From positions 1 to 63,292 of the forward strand of contig RDZD01000028.1 in the NCBI GenBank assembly GCA_004293815.1: a stretch of 63,292 nucleotides of DNA, written 5' to 3'. Source of the DNA: Cytophagales bacterium. GTDB lineage: Bacteria > Bacteroidota > Bacteroidia > Cytophagales > Bernardetiaceae. A program made the translations under genes and the position numbers. Below, in pieces: positions 1 to 9,446 of the stretch (position 1 is the first letter of the stretch; each line of letters opens with the position of its first letter). The notes under the pieces were generated by a model that saw nothing but the letters and a program-made list of their open reading frames with translations, searched no databases and was not told the DNA's origin.

Positions 1-33
1 AATTTATTACGAATTAGCTAAATCATGCTAGGG

Positions 34-1917
34 CTACTTGCTTAGAAAATCTTGAAAGGTCCACTGCAAATGATGACGGGCGCGGTTTAATATAGCGTCA
101 GTCGGTTGATATTTTTGGTCAGCTTTATATGCCTTCAAAACTCTTTTGGAATTATTGTCAAATATAAACCTTTCATTTTCTGACACATAACCAATCCCGT
201 CACTGTAAGCGTAAACTGCAAAAGTATCTGAACTGGCAGCAAGCAGGTTGCGTGAGAATACATAGTCAGAAGCTTTAATCTGCAATTGAGAGAGCAGTGT
301 TTTGGCAACATCCGTTTGAGAACCAATTCTATGATTTACTTGCCCGTGATATGCTTTAGATAAGGCTCCGCCGCTGAAGAGAAGAGGAATTTTAAAATCT
401 TCAAAATCAACGTGGTCTTCAGGGTGCTGGTATGCAGGAAAGTGATGTCCGTGATCAGCTACAATAATAACAATCGTATTTTTCCACCATTTCTTTTGCT
501 TGGCCTTATTTAAAAACTGGTTCACAGACCAGTCGGTATAACGGTGAGAATTAGCAAACAGAGCTTCTTCTTCTGTAAAATCCTCAAAGTCAGCAAAATC
601 TGTAAATACGTCTGGTACTTCAAAAGGCTCGTGGCTGCTGAGGGTAAAAATCGTTTTAAAGAAAGGCTTGGCATCATCGGGTGTATCTTGCAGCACTTTG
701 TCTAGTACTACGTGATCGTGTGCGCCCCACTTAGAGTTGCGATCCTCAGGTGCAAAGCTGTTGATGCCATAAACATTGTCAAAACACTCAAATAAATAGG
801 ACTTCATGTTGACAAACTCTAACTCGCCACCATAGTAGAAAGATGTTTGATATCCATTGTTGTGCATATCCTTGCCTAAGATAGGTAGCTTACGGCTCTT
901 GTTTGGGTAAAGTATAATTGACTTCTGAGGCTGAGCGGGATAACCACTCAGAACACCAACTATACCTTTATCTGAACGGCTACCTGTGGCATAGATATTA
1001 TCAAAATAGTAGCTTTCGCGCATAGTTTGCATCAGATTTGGTGTTGCTTTTCCCAAAAGCTTTGAGGTAAGACTTTCCCAAATGATAACGATCACATTAG
1101 GCTTTTGAATAGTGCTGTCTAAAAGCATCACCTCTGTTGAGCCTTGTTGGTAACTTTTGTCGTAGAGCTGTTCTACTTTCTGATGTTCATTTTCTACAAT
1201 GTATGGATTACTCATGTCATAGCTGCGCTCTGTCACTGCATGAAAAAAATTCCAACAAACATTAATAGCAGCCTTATTAGCAAAAACACTTTGAGAAAAA
1301 TAAGCAGAGCTTTGGTTGATAGGTAAGGACTGAAGCCCACCTCTGATAGGGATGATTAGGCAGCCTGTGAGTAGCAATAAGCCTAAGCTATAATATAAAC
1401 GACTGGTGAGACTCTCCTCAGTTGTATTTTCTAGCTCTAATTTTAAATAAAGCCCTTTCAACCAAATCCAAAGGCTAAAGCTTATAATAAAAAGTACAAG
1501 TAACAACAAAAGAGGTGAAGAATATGCAGATGCAAATATTTCACTGGGCGTGCTGAGGTACATAAGCGGGGTAGCGTCAAGCCTTATCCCCCAGGCTGAG
1601 AAAATCTCTAAGTCCATGATGACTAGCAGAACACAGACCCAAAGAACTGTAATCACATAGCCACTAAAGACACGCTTGATATAGAGTTGGTTAGAAACCC
1701 AAATAGAAATCGTCGCTATCAGAAAAGGCAACACAGAAAGATAGGCAGCAAAAGAAATGTCTAACCTCAGCCCATATCCGAATGCAGCTAGGAGCTCTGA
1801 ATATGGCGTACTGGATGCAAGATGATGGTGATAAGCCATAAACAAGGCTCTTGCACTTTGAAAAAAAACTAGCCAAAAAAGAAAATATTTTACTAAGAAT
1901 AAAAGACGGGCTTTCAT
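34..1917 (-). CDS. LTA synthase-family membrane sulfatase (phosphoglycerol transferase-like)
   Basis: A 627-residue inner-membrane protein of the alkaline phosphatase superfamily, LtaS/MdoB branch. Five or so hydrophobic segments occupy residues 1-195, followed by a periplasmic sulfatase domain from about 270. Visible motifs are the metal-binding Glu in IIWES (E281), the nucleophile region GSRSDKG (311-318) and the late metal motif VADHGHHFP. Relatives in the family transfer phosphoglycerol or phosphoethanolamine onto envelope glycans or lipids; the acceptor here is unknown. The position before DKG is Ser315, where the nucleophile is typically Thr. The start is ATG with a charged residue then a membrane segment, and a promoter lies at 2013-2046. 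Transcribed alone, divergent from the secreted protein at 2179. Family assignment is firm, substrate is not. Confidence 0.85.
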   Translation of the reverse strand: MKARLLFLVKYFLFWLVFFQSARALFMAYHHHLASSTPYSELLAAFGYGLRLDISFAAYLSVLPFLIATISIWVSNQLYIKRVFSGYVITVLWVCVLLVIMDLEIFSAWGIRLDATPLMYLSTPSEIFASAYSSPLLLLLVLFIISFSLWIWLKGLYLKLELENTTEESLTSRLYYSLGLLLLTGCLIIPIRGGLQSLPINQSSAYFSQSVFANKAAINVCWNFFHAVTERSYDMSNPYIVENEHQKVEQLYDKSYQQGSTEVMLLDSTIQKPNVIVIIWESLTSKLLGKATPNLMQTMRESYYFDNIYATGSRSDKGIVGVLSGYPAQPQKSIILYPNKSRKLPILGKDMHNNGYQTSFYYGGELEFVNMKSYLFECFDNVYGINSFAPEDRNSKWGAHDHVVLDKVLQDTPDDAKPFFKTIFTLSSHEPFEVPDVFTDFADFEDFTEEEALFANSHRYTDWSVNQFLNKAKQKKWWKNTIVIIVADHGHHFPAYQHPEDHVDFEDFKIPLLFSGGALSKAYHGQVNHRIGSQTDVAKTLLSQLQIKASDYVFSRNLLAASSDTFAVYAYSDGIGYVSENERFIFDNNSKRVLKAYKADQKYQPTDAILNRARHHLQWTFQDFLSK

Positions 1918-2012
1918 ATAACACTCGCGTAGGAGCTTTTAAAACATTCAATAAGAAAAGTTATTTAGTTGATTAAAAGAGTTTTAATACTTTAGTAGAG
2001 GCATTGAGTCTG

Positions 2013-2046
2013 CAAAGTTAATAAAACGTTACGAAACCATGACAAA
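2013..2046 (-). promoter_or_regulatory. Bacteroidota-type promoter for the 34-1917 sulfatase gene
   Basis: Read on the minus strand: TTTG (2046-2043), 22 bases, TAACTTTG (2020-2013). It matches the -33/-7 consensus of the phylum and would start a transcript near 2007, about 90 bases before the ATG. Confidence 0.55.
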
Positions 2047-2178
2047 AGACAAGCAAAGATTCTTCTACGTTGCGTCCATCTGTGATTTTCTTTGAAATTT
2101 TTTTTTAACTTGGCCGTTTGTAAGGTAAAATTCTCATACATTTAAACATGAGAGGGCTTAAAGACCTTGAGTATTTTT

Positions 2179-2892
2179 ATGAAAACATGTATCGTTTCAG
2201 TTTTATGGTGGTTTTTGAGCATCACTTTCGCTTTAGCCCAAAGTGATACTACCAGTACAGACTCTACCGCCGTACAAAAAGCTTATATGGCAGCGCCAGA
2301 GATGTCTGCAGCCAGCATACAGGTTGCTCTACCTAAATGCCAGCCTAGTGTGGAGTGTTTACAAAACACCTGCGTTAGTGAAGCAGACTGTCACAGCCTC
2401 ATTGCCTCGCTTACGCCTGTTAAAAAAGCCTCTTCTTATCTGGTGCTTTATACTTTTAATGAAGGCGACACAGCAAAAGCCGAAGAGTATCAAAAACTAG
2501 ATTATAAAGTGCGTCTCTACATGGTTTTGGCGGGTAATAGGCTAGAAGAACTCCGAAACATCGCAATAGAGCAGCTAGTTCAGCAGTCTAACAGCATGAC
2601 TTTTGAGCAACTCTATGACACAACCTCCAATACGTTTCGCAATACACAATACATAGACGAACTCAAAGATAAAATTTTTTACTCCCGCACGCCGCCAATT
2701 ATTCAAACACACTCAATAGGTATCAACTATCCTTCTATCAAGCACTTCGGTATCAATCCAAAGCAAGGAGCCAAAGGCTATAGATTAAGTTTGGGAAAGA
2801 ACTACGCACTTTTCGTACTGGATTTGCAATATGATGGAAAAAAAGCACTCATCTGGGATGCTATGCAGCAACGATTTATAGCAGCTCGTTGA
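2179..2892 (+). CDS. secreted protein of unknown function
   Basis: The reading frame is open from a TTG at 2167, but ATG at 2179 gives a clean signal peptide (MKTCIVSVLWWFLSITFALA, then QS), so I chose it: 237 residues. The mature part begins with a Ser/Thr/Asp-rich stretch, has five cysteines clustered near residues 55-80 (CQP, VEC, NTC, ADCH) that could form disulfides, then a mixed alpha/beta-looking region. I recognise no family. It is monocistronic, divergent from the sulfatase gene and followed by 307 non-coding bases. Export to periplasm or surface is inferred from the signal peptide only. Confidence 0.75.
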   Translation: MKTCIVSVLWWFLSITFALAQSDTTSTDSTAVQKAYMAAPEMSAASIQVALPKCQPSVECLQNTCVSEADCHSLIASLTPVKKASSYLVLYTFNEGDTAKAEEYQKLDYKVRLYMVLAGNRLEELRNIAIEQLVQQSNSMTFEQLYDTTSNTFRNTQYIDELKDKIFYSRTPPIIQTHSIGINYPSIKHFGINPKQGAKGYRLSLGKNYALFVLDLQYDGKKALIWDAMQQRFIAAR

Positions 2893-3199
2893 GCAAACCT
2901 TGCTTTATTTGTCTGATAACAAGTAGTGTGCTTATATATTTTCAGAATACCTGCTCAAAATGATAGATAAAAGGCTGCGTTTTCTTTTGCTAAGTCTGTA
3001 TCTGGTTTAGACAAAGGCAAAGAAAAAAAATATAAAATTTTAAAGTCATTTTATAGTTATGCAAACCTTAGAGCATATATATTTGCATTCGAGCTAGGTT
3101 TGCTTTATTGAGCTTCTGCGTGAGCATTTGTCCTATTGCTTTATCATAAACGTTATCTCTCCAATAATTACAATCATTATAATCACTTAGTTTTTTTGT
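2893..3199. other. non-coding stretch upstream of tdh
   Basis: No gene is seen in these 307 bases. Two -7-like boxes on the plus strand, TATATTTG (3078-3085) and TAGGTTTG (3095-3102), could drive the tdh-Rieske pair, but neither has a TTTG at the usual distance. Confidence 0.4.
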
Positions 3200-4159
3200 A
3201 TGAAACCAGAATCCATTCTTATTACTGGTGCTTGTGGACAAATAGGCACAGAACTCGCATTAAGCCTTCGTCAACGCTATGGAAAAAATGCAGTAGTAGT
3301 TTCTGATGTTCGTGAACCACAGGGCGAACTTGCGGACGGCCCTTTTGAGATGTTTAACGTGACTTCAGAAAAAGATTTGGAACGCCTCCATAAGCAATAC
3401 GGATTTACGCAAATCTATCATTTGGCAGCTCTTTTATCTGCCACAGGCGAAAAAAATCCGCTCTTTACCTGGAAGCTCAACATGGACAGCCTGCTCCATG
3501 TGCTTGAGCTAGCCCGTCAATATCCTATAAAAGTTTATTGGCCAAGCTCTATTGCTGTTTTTGGCCCAGAAACACCCGCTAACCATACGCCACAACACAC
3601 CGTTATCACGCCAAGAACGGTGTATGGCATCAGTAAGCTCTCGGGTGAGCACTGGTGTAAGTACTACTACGATCGCTACAACGTAGATGTACGCAGTATA
3701 CGCTATCCTGGTCTTATTAGCTATAAAACACCTGCTGGCGGCGGCACAACGGACTATGCGGTGGATATTTTTTATCAGGCCATAGATAAAGGCTATTATG
3801 AATGTTTTCTTACAGAGAACACCTTCCTGCCTATGATGTATATGCCTGATGCCATACGTGCTACGCTTGAGCTTATGGACTCGCCTAAAGAAAATATTAA
3901 GAATCGCTGGTCTTATAACCTAGCAGGTATTAGTTTTTCGCCTGCTCAGCTCGCTGCTGAAATCAAGAAACTAATTCCAGATTTTTCAATCGCCTATAAA
4001 CCTGACTTTAGGCAAAAGATAGCGGATACATGGCCTAACAGCATAGATGACTATGAGGCACAACAAGATTGGGGCTGGAAAAACGCTTATGATTTGTCTG
4101 AAATGACGAATGATATGATTAAAAACTTAAAAATTAAGCTCAAAAGTTCCGCTCAGTAA
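3200..4159 (+). CDS. tdh: L-threonine 3-dehydrogenase, short-chain (UDP-epimerase-like) type
   Basis: A 319-residue extended short-chain dehydrogenase. The N-terminus carries the NAD-binding motif TGACGQIG (about 9-16) and the catalytic Tyr-Lys pair sits in VYGISKLSGEHW. The segment from YPGLISYKTP through GGGTTDYAVDIFY is characteristic of the epimerase-like L-threonine dehydrogenases, first known from Cytophaga and related bacteria, which oxidise L-threonine to 2-amino-3-ketobutyrate. Usual family length is 310-320. No glycine C-acetyltransferase (kbl) is next to it; instead a Rieske oxygenase follows after 20 bases, probably in one transcript. The start is ATG without a Shine-Dalgarno. Alternative: another nucleoside-sugar epimerase-like enzyme, less likely. 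Confidence 0.85.
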   Translation: MKPESILITGACGQIGTELALSLRQRYGKNAVVVSDVREPQGELADGPFEMFNVTSEKDLERLHKQYGFTQIYHLAALLSATGEKNPLFTWKLNMDSLLHVLELARQYPIKVYWPSSIAVFGPETPANHTPQHTVITPRTVYGISKLSGEHWCKYYYDRYNVDVRSIRYPGLISYKTPAGGGTTDYAVDIFYQAIDKGYYECFLTENTFLPMMYMPDAIRATLELMDSPKENIKNRWSYNLAGISFSPAQLAAEIKKLIPDFSIAYKPDFRQKIADTWPNSIDDYEAQQDWGWKNAYDLSEMTNDMIKNLKIKLKSSAQ

Positions 4160-4179
4160 ACACAAAAGCCTTTCTTGGT

Positions 4180-5280
4180 ATGTTTAAAGCCATTCACCCT
4201 AAAATAGATGAAGCCCACACTCTAGAGAGTCTGTTTTACAAAGATTCTGGTTTGTTTGAGCAAAGCAAAGATAAAATTTTTGCCAAATCATGGCATTGGA
4301 CAGCTAGTACAGACCAACTCAGTACAGCAGGGCAAACATGGCCATATACGCTTCTAGATGGTTTTTTAAACGAGCCTTTGCTCATCACTAGAGACCAAGC
4401 CGACCAACTTCATGTGTTATCAAACGTGTGTACACATAGGGGAAATATTTTGGTGGAGCACCCCTGCAAGCTTAAAAAAATTCTGTGCAACTATCACGGT
4501 AGGCGTTTTGATTTGAGCGGTAAGTTTGAGTTTATGCCAGAGTTCAAAGACGCTAAAAACTTTCCGACCGCCTGCGACGACCTACCTAAAGTGCCTTGGG
4601 GGCTTTGGGCTGACAAATTCATTTTTACCAGCATAGAACCAGCTTTTCCTCTTGAATCTATTATCAAGCCGCTTCAAGAACGCCTCTATTTTTTAGATCT
4701 GACACAGCTCCGATTTGATAGCACCCGCTCTAGAGACTATTTGGTGCAATCGCATTGGGCATTGTATGTGGACAATTATCTGGAAGGCTTACACATTCCG
4801 TTTGTGCATCCAGGTTTGAATAGTATTTTAGATTATGGCACTTACCAAACTGAGCAGTTTGAATATGGAAACCTTCAAATAGGTTATGGTAAAACACAAA
4901 ATGATGCTTTTGTTTTGCCTAAAAGACATCCTGACTTTGGTCAAAATGTAGCAGCTTATTATTATTGGTTTTTCCCCAACCTTATGCTTAATTTTTATCC
5001 TTGGGGATTGTCTGTTAATGTTATTAGACCTCTCAACACCAATTTGTGCAAGGTATCCTTTTTGACTTATATTTTGGACGAAACCAAACTGGGCATAGGA
5101 GCGGGTGCAGAACTGGACAAAGTGGAGCGCGAAGATGAGGCCGTCGTAGAAAATGTACAGCGCGGCATAATGTCTAGGTTCTATCAAAAAGGCCGTTATT
5201 CACCTTATAAAGAACAAAATTTACATCAGTTTCATAGTCTCATCGCTCGATTTATGCTTGCAGACTTCCCCAAAATTTAA
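4180..5280 (+). CDS. Rieske [2Fe-2S] non-heme iron oxygenase, alpha subunit
   Basis: A 366-residue ring-hydroxylating-type oxygenase. The Rieske ligands are visible as C84-T-H86 and C103-x2-H106, and the mononuclear iron site as DNYLEGLHIPFVH (His205 and His210). The C-terminal DEAVVENVQRG and the following segment resemble the choline/quaternary-amine monooxygenase branch of the family more than aromatic dioxygenases. These enzymes hydroxylate or demethylate small molecules using electrons from a separate reductase, which is not encoded nearby. It follows tdh by 20 bases and is likely cotranscribed, so an amino-acid-derived substrate is conceivable, but that is inference. Confidence 0.85.
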   Translation: MFKAIHPKIDEAHTLESLFYKDSGLFEQSKDKIFAKSWHWTASTDQLSTAGQTWPYTLLDGFLNEPLLITRDQADQLHVLSNVCTHRGNILVEHPCKLKKILCNYHGRRFDLSGKFEFMPEFKDAKNFPTACDDLPKVPWGLWADKFIFTSIEPAFPLESIIKPLQERLYFLDLTQLRFDSTRSRDYLVQSHWALYVDNYLEGLHIPFVHPGLNSILDYGTYQTEQFEYGNLQIGYGKTQNDAFVLPKRHPDFGQNVAAYYYWFFPNLMLNFYPWGLSVNVIRPLNTNLCKVSFLTYILDETKLGIGAGAELDKVEREDEAVVENVQRGIMSRFYQKGRYSPYKEQNLHQFHSLIARFMLADFPKI

Positions 5281-5416
5281 AAGTTTGCAAAAAAACTCAG
5301 CATTATGTTTACTTGAGTTCACCCATTGCGTTATACTATAACGTAAGAAATTTGCATGCTTCATAAAAAAGTGCCTATTTTCGTCAAGTTTTTTATTAAC
5401 CTGTTTTTTATTTGAT

Positions 5417-8400
5417 ATGAAAACACTGTCTTGTCCATTTTGTGGAGCATCTCAGCCTATTTCGGCCTCGGCTTGTAGTGTATGCCAAACGAGTCTTACC
5501 CTTGACAACGAGGAGCTTGTGCGTACACGTCGTGAGCTTTCGCGGTTGCGCCAAGACAGCAAAACGAGACTAGATGATCTGGAAAAACGTATTTTGATGC
5601 TTGAGAAACAAGCCCTCTTTGCCCAAGAACAGAAAAAGTTTATAGACAAACCCCAAGACAGCCCTGAACCCGTGGTAGCTGAAGCCACTATCCCTGAGCC
5701 TATTTTACCTCAAGTGCCTGTTAGCGAGCCTATAAATATTCCTGTAAAAGTGCCGAAGGTCATTCACGATGCTAAAAAACCTGATGTCCCTGTTTATAAA
5801 AAACCTGCTGGAGAAACTGCAGAAAGAGCGCGTACAAAAAAATCAACCACGCCTCCACCACCGCCTTTTGAGTGGCGCAAATACATTCCTGATGTAGTTT
5901 TTGAGTTATTGATTACCCCGTTTTCTCATTTGCTCAAGCTTTGGCTACATGCCTATAATCACTACAAGAACACCAACAAACTACCTGTCTTTTTTATGAC
6001 CATAGGCGGCATTGCTGCATTTCTGATGGGTTTTGGTTACTTGATGCGCTATACCTCCGACACGGTTTGGGAGGTGTCTAAAATTGCCATTTCGGCTATT
6101 TCAGCTATTTTTGTTCTATTTTTAGGACACAGACTCCAAAAACGCGACACGAACTTTCAAGAATACGGCTCAGCTTTGTTGGCTTTTGGGGTGTCTTTAA
6201 ATTTTTTGTGGATATACTTTTTAGACAGTTCGCCTATTTTGCCAAAGGTGCTCTCCCAAACTTCTGCTTTTTTGGTTTTAGTGGCACTCAACAATGCGCT
6301 TTCTGCGTTTTTGGCAGTTAAATACAAATCTCGTATTGTGCTGATACTAAGCATGTGTCTGGGGGCTTTGTCGCCGTTTTTTGCCCAAGTGTTGCAAATT
6401 AACCTGCTCTACTTTGTCTATTTATGGTTTTTATGTATCACTTGTATAGAAATTGGTCGCCGAATGAGCTGGGAGGTCTCAGTAAAACTGACTTTCTGGT
6501 TGGTTTTGGGGGTGAATCAATTTATCTTTTTCAATTACCCAAGTAGCTTGACGGTTTGGGCGTTTTGTGGTGTTATACAAATTTTTACCTACTTGTTTTT
6601 TTACTATGTGCTTCACAAGAAACACCAAATCAAAGAAAAACTCGACACCGAAGATATTTTTGTACTAGCCGCTACAGTGAGCCTTTTGGCAGCAGATCTT
6701 TACATTTTGTTTGCAGACCAAGTACGCATGGGTGGTTTTGTGTTTTTAGTCAATGCGTTCATTTTTGCGGTATTTTTTATCCTCAGGCGCAGTATCCTGA
6801 GCATTCAAATGCAGTCTGTGGTATTGGTGGTGTCGGGTGCAATGCTGGCTTTTGCGATACCGTCCTTATTTGAGCGTGATCTTTCGGGGCTTTGCTGGGG
6901 TCTAGAAGCTGCGCTTTTGCTTTATTTAGGTGGGCTTTTCTCGCTGCCTCTTGTACGCTATCAGGCCATCATTGTTTTGGTATTAGCTTTCTGCAAAACC
7001 CTTCTGCTTACGCCTTTGATTTATACCAACTGGGGCGTGATGTTGTGGAATGATGGCTATTTAAATTTGCTTAGCTTGGGACTTATTTTGGGTATTTTCG
7101 TGCTATTGTTTTCACGCACAAGTATAGAAAAAACCGCATTTGAGGAAAAAATATTATTTGTTTTTAGAGAAATCCTTATCTCTTGGTTTTTGATATGTAG
7201 TTTTATAGCCGCTCACTTCTTTTTACGAGACTGGGCTTATCCTTGTATGACGGCTTTAGGCTTAGCTTGTGTGCTTCTTTCACGGCGTTGGAAGTTGGTT
7301 TTTGCAGAAGCTTACAGTTTCTTAGCAGCGCTAGCACCTATCTGGGGACTTGTGATAATTTTTGATAGCACTCAGGATTTAGCTTTCAGAATGCTGCCTT
7401 GGTATGGTAGAGCCGATATCCTGCTTTTAGCTCTTGTTTTTAGCGGCACGGCCTTCTACTACGAAAAGTTTTTGGCAGATTCTCAGAAGTCTTTAGTCTA
7501 TACAGTTGCGCTTCTGATGCGCGAGTTGGTGTTTTTAGTCTTGCCCTTCTTCTTTTTATCCACTTTTTGGCGGTTTTATGGACTCTATTTCCCAGCGGCT
7601 CTGTGGCTGTCGTTAGCGGTGTTGTTTGTATTACGAGAGTTTGTGGAACGCTTCTGGATGCCCTATATGGCCGTGATTATCATGCTTCTGGGCACATTCG
7701 TGTTGGTTCTGTTTGCAGCAGAAGACTTAGCACCTAGCAACATGCAGCCTATACTATTGGCTGCGGCAACTTCCCTAATTATCTTGGGAGCCTACATGGC
7801 CTACAAAAAAGTATTTCTGGAGGCGCATTATGCCAATAACCCTTTCAAAATTGCCACTTCTTTGGCTTTTTACTACCTATGCTTGTTACTTTCTTTAGGT
7901 ATGTGGCGTTTTGTATTTATCAATGATTTTCTGAGCGGTTTAACTGCTGGTACATTGCTCTTAAGTATTTTTGTATTATTCAAATCTCAGCTTAAGCCTT
8001 TCTCGTTTACGGCTCCAGCGGCTTACCGCTTAGTGCAGATTTTACTAGTTTTTGTGTTGCACGTCAATATTTTTATGGTAAGCACTATGCTATTTTTTCA
8101 GGGTTTTATCGCGATGGGCGGCATTGCTTTGATACTGCTTTACATGGTTTATAACCCTGACACTCGGTATCCTTTTGCTAATAAGCAGTTTTGGCTAGGT
8201 GACGTTTATATTGCTCATGTACTGCTTTTGGGCTTTTATCGTGTAGTTATTATCAACTATGGCGAGCTTTGGGGCGAAACAATTTTTACAGTTTTCTGCT
8301 TCCTACACGGTGTGGCTCTGTTATTTAACGCAAGCCTTGTCCGATACCAAAAGCTCATGACACTGGCTGTACTCTTTTTTGCGCTGGCTGTCCTTAAGCT

Positions 8401-8551
8401 TTGGTTTGTAGACATGGCTAATGCGGACATGATTCGCAAAATCATTGTCTTAATGGCTGTGGGTCTGGTACTCCTAATGAGTGCGTTCTTGTACGTGAAG
8501 ATGCGCGATAAAATGGATCAGAACCAAGACGCAGAGCAGAACAAAGCCTAA
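5417..8551 (+). CDS. giant DUF2339 polytopic membrane protein with N-terminal zinc ribbon
   Basis: A 1044-residue protein. Residues 6-23 hold a zinc ribbon with two Cys pairs (C6/C9 and C20/C23). Next come a short coiled coil (about 30-75, heptad-like RRELSRLRQDSKTRLDDLEKR), a Pro/Val-rich linker (about 80-155), and from about 185 to the end more than twenty hydrophobic segments typical of DUF2339, which are predicted inner-membrane proteins of unknown function. Family members are usually 800-1000 residues; the ribbon and coiled coil are the variable cytoplasmic head. Its stop overlaps the convergent methyltransferase gene by 4 bases. The role is unknown; a cell-envelope task is often assumed. 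Confidence 0.85.
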   Translation: MKTLSCPFCGASQPISASACSVCQTSLTLDNEELVRTRRELSRLRQDSKTRLDDLEKRILMLEKQALFAQEQKKFIDKPQDSPEPVVAEATIPEPILPQVPVSEPINIPVKVPKVIHDAKKPDVPVYKKPAGETAERARTKKSTTPPPPPFEWRKYIPDVVFELLITPFSHLLKLWLHAYNHYKNTNKLPVFFMTIGGIAAFLMGFGYLMRYTSDTVWEVSKIAISAISAIFVLFLGHRLQKRDTNFQEYGSALLAFGVSLNFLWIYFLDSSPILPKVLSQTSAFLVLVALNNALSAFLAVKYKSRIVLILSMCLGALSPFFAQVLQINLLYFVYLWFLCITCIEIGRRMSWEVSVKLTFWLVLGVNQFIFFNYPSSLTVWAFCGVIQIFTYLFFYYVLHKKHQIKEKLDTEDIFVLAATVSLLAADLYILFADQVRMGGFVFLVNAFIFAVFFILRRSILSIQMQSVVLVVSGAMLAFAIPSLFERDLSGLCWGLEAALLLYLGGLFSLPLVRYQAIIVLVLAFCKTLLLTPLIYTNWGVMLWNDGYLNLLSLGLILGIFVLLFSRTSIEKTAFEEKILFVFREILISWFLICSFIAAHFFLRDWAYPCMTALGLACVLLSRRWKLVFAEAYSFLAALAPIWGLVIIFDSTQDLAFRMLPWYGRADILLLALVFSGTAFYYEKFLADSQKSLVYTVALLMRELVFLVLPFFFLSTFWRFYGLYFPAALWLSLAVLFVLREFVERFWMPYMAVIIMLLGTFVLVLFAAEDLAPSNMQPILLAAATSLIILGAYMAYKKVFLEAHYANNPFKIATSLAFYYLCLLLSLGMWRFVFINDFLSGLTAGTLLLSIFVLFKSQLKPFSFTAPAAYRLVQILLVFVLHVNIFMVSTMLFFQGFIAMGGIALILLYMVYNPDTRYPFANKQFWLGDVYIAHVLLLGFYRVVIINYGELWGETIFTVFCFLHGVALLFNASLVRYQKLMTLAVLFFALAVLKLWFVDMANADMIRKIIVLMAVGLVLLMSAFLYVKMRDKMDQNQDAEQNKA

Positions 8552-9381
8552 GCCTTTTTGCGCGCCTCCATAAAAAGTGATGTAGGGTCGTATACCATCC
8601 CATTTTTTACATCTAGCTCATATTCAGACCATTTGGGTACATCGCTCTCAAAGGGGTTTTTTACACGCATCTCCACAAAGCCGCAAGAGCTTAACAAACG
8701 CGCAAGCGAATAGCGGTCGTACATCCATTGGTGTACCTCACCACCCAGCCTGAATGCCCCTATACGTGCTTCTTGAGAGGCAAAGATATATTTGACCTTA
8801 TGCCAAGCAGTCTTAAGGGCTTTCCTGAAAACAGTGAAGTCAGTCAGTGCCTTCTTGAGTTGAGTAGCCAAGCTGGGTGTTGTTTGTTGGGCTTGGTGGC
8901 GGATAGTGCTGCCCACGAAACCAATACGGTCAATAATGTATTGCTCATTAACAAGTTGTGCTTGCCTTAAATAAACAGCCATCTGCCCACCTCCGTAATT
9001 TCGGACAGTCTGATCAAACATCTCCAGCATGATCCAGTCATAGTTGGCCTCTGAAATGGGTGTAGGGTTTTCCAGATTCTGATTTAAGAATTTTTTATAC
9101 TCATCAATAATGTTTTCTAAGTCTGGCAGCACCACCCGCAGCAGACCATTGGGCTTCAGAACACGAAAACACTCTTGTATGAAAGCTTGTGCTTTTTCTT
9201 TAGGAAAATGCTCCAACACCTGCGAATGATATACGACCTCAAAATGATTGTCTGGAAAAGGAATCCCTTTTAAAAGATTAACGGCCTGTACGTGAGGAGA
9301 GCTTGAAACCATGTCCACATTGACCCAATCTTTATGAAACTTGTTACCACAACCTACATTCAAATAATTCAATTTTTTCAT
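8548..9381 (-). CDS. class I SAM-dependent methyltransferase
   Basis: 277 residues with a Methyltransf_11-type core: motif I is LNVGCGNKFHKDWVNVD (about 6-22), an acidic residue at the end of the next strand, then LEHFPKEKAQAFIQECFRVLKPNGLLRVVLPD, the usual motif II/III block. The region 150-230 is an insertion seen in methyltransferases linked with polysaccharide or glycan loci. The substrate cannot be read from sequence. The gene converges on the DUF2339 gene with a 4-base overlap and has no same-strand partner close by except the DoxX-like gene 65 bases upstream, with which it may be cotranscribed. Confidence 0.8.
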   Translation of the reverse strand: MKKLNYLNVGCGNKFHKDWVNVDMVSSSPHVQAVNLLKGIPFPDNHFEVVYHSQVLEHFPKEKAQAFIQECFRVLKPNGLLRVVLPDLENIIDEYKKFLNQNLENPTPISEANYDWIMLEMFDQTVRNYGGGQMAVYLRQAQLVNEQYIIDRIGFVGSTIRHQAQQTTPSLATQLKKALTDFTVFRKALKTAWHKVKYIFASQEARIGAFRLGGEVHQWMYDRYSLARLLSSCGFVEMRVKNPFESDVPKWSEYELDVKNGMVYDPTSLFMEARKKA

Positions 9382-9446
9382 ATTCCTTATTCATCAACCA
9401 AAGTCTGACCTCTCAAAGCTTTATAGCTCAAAAAGTATATACAGAC

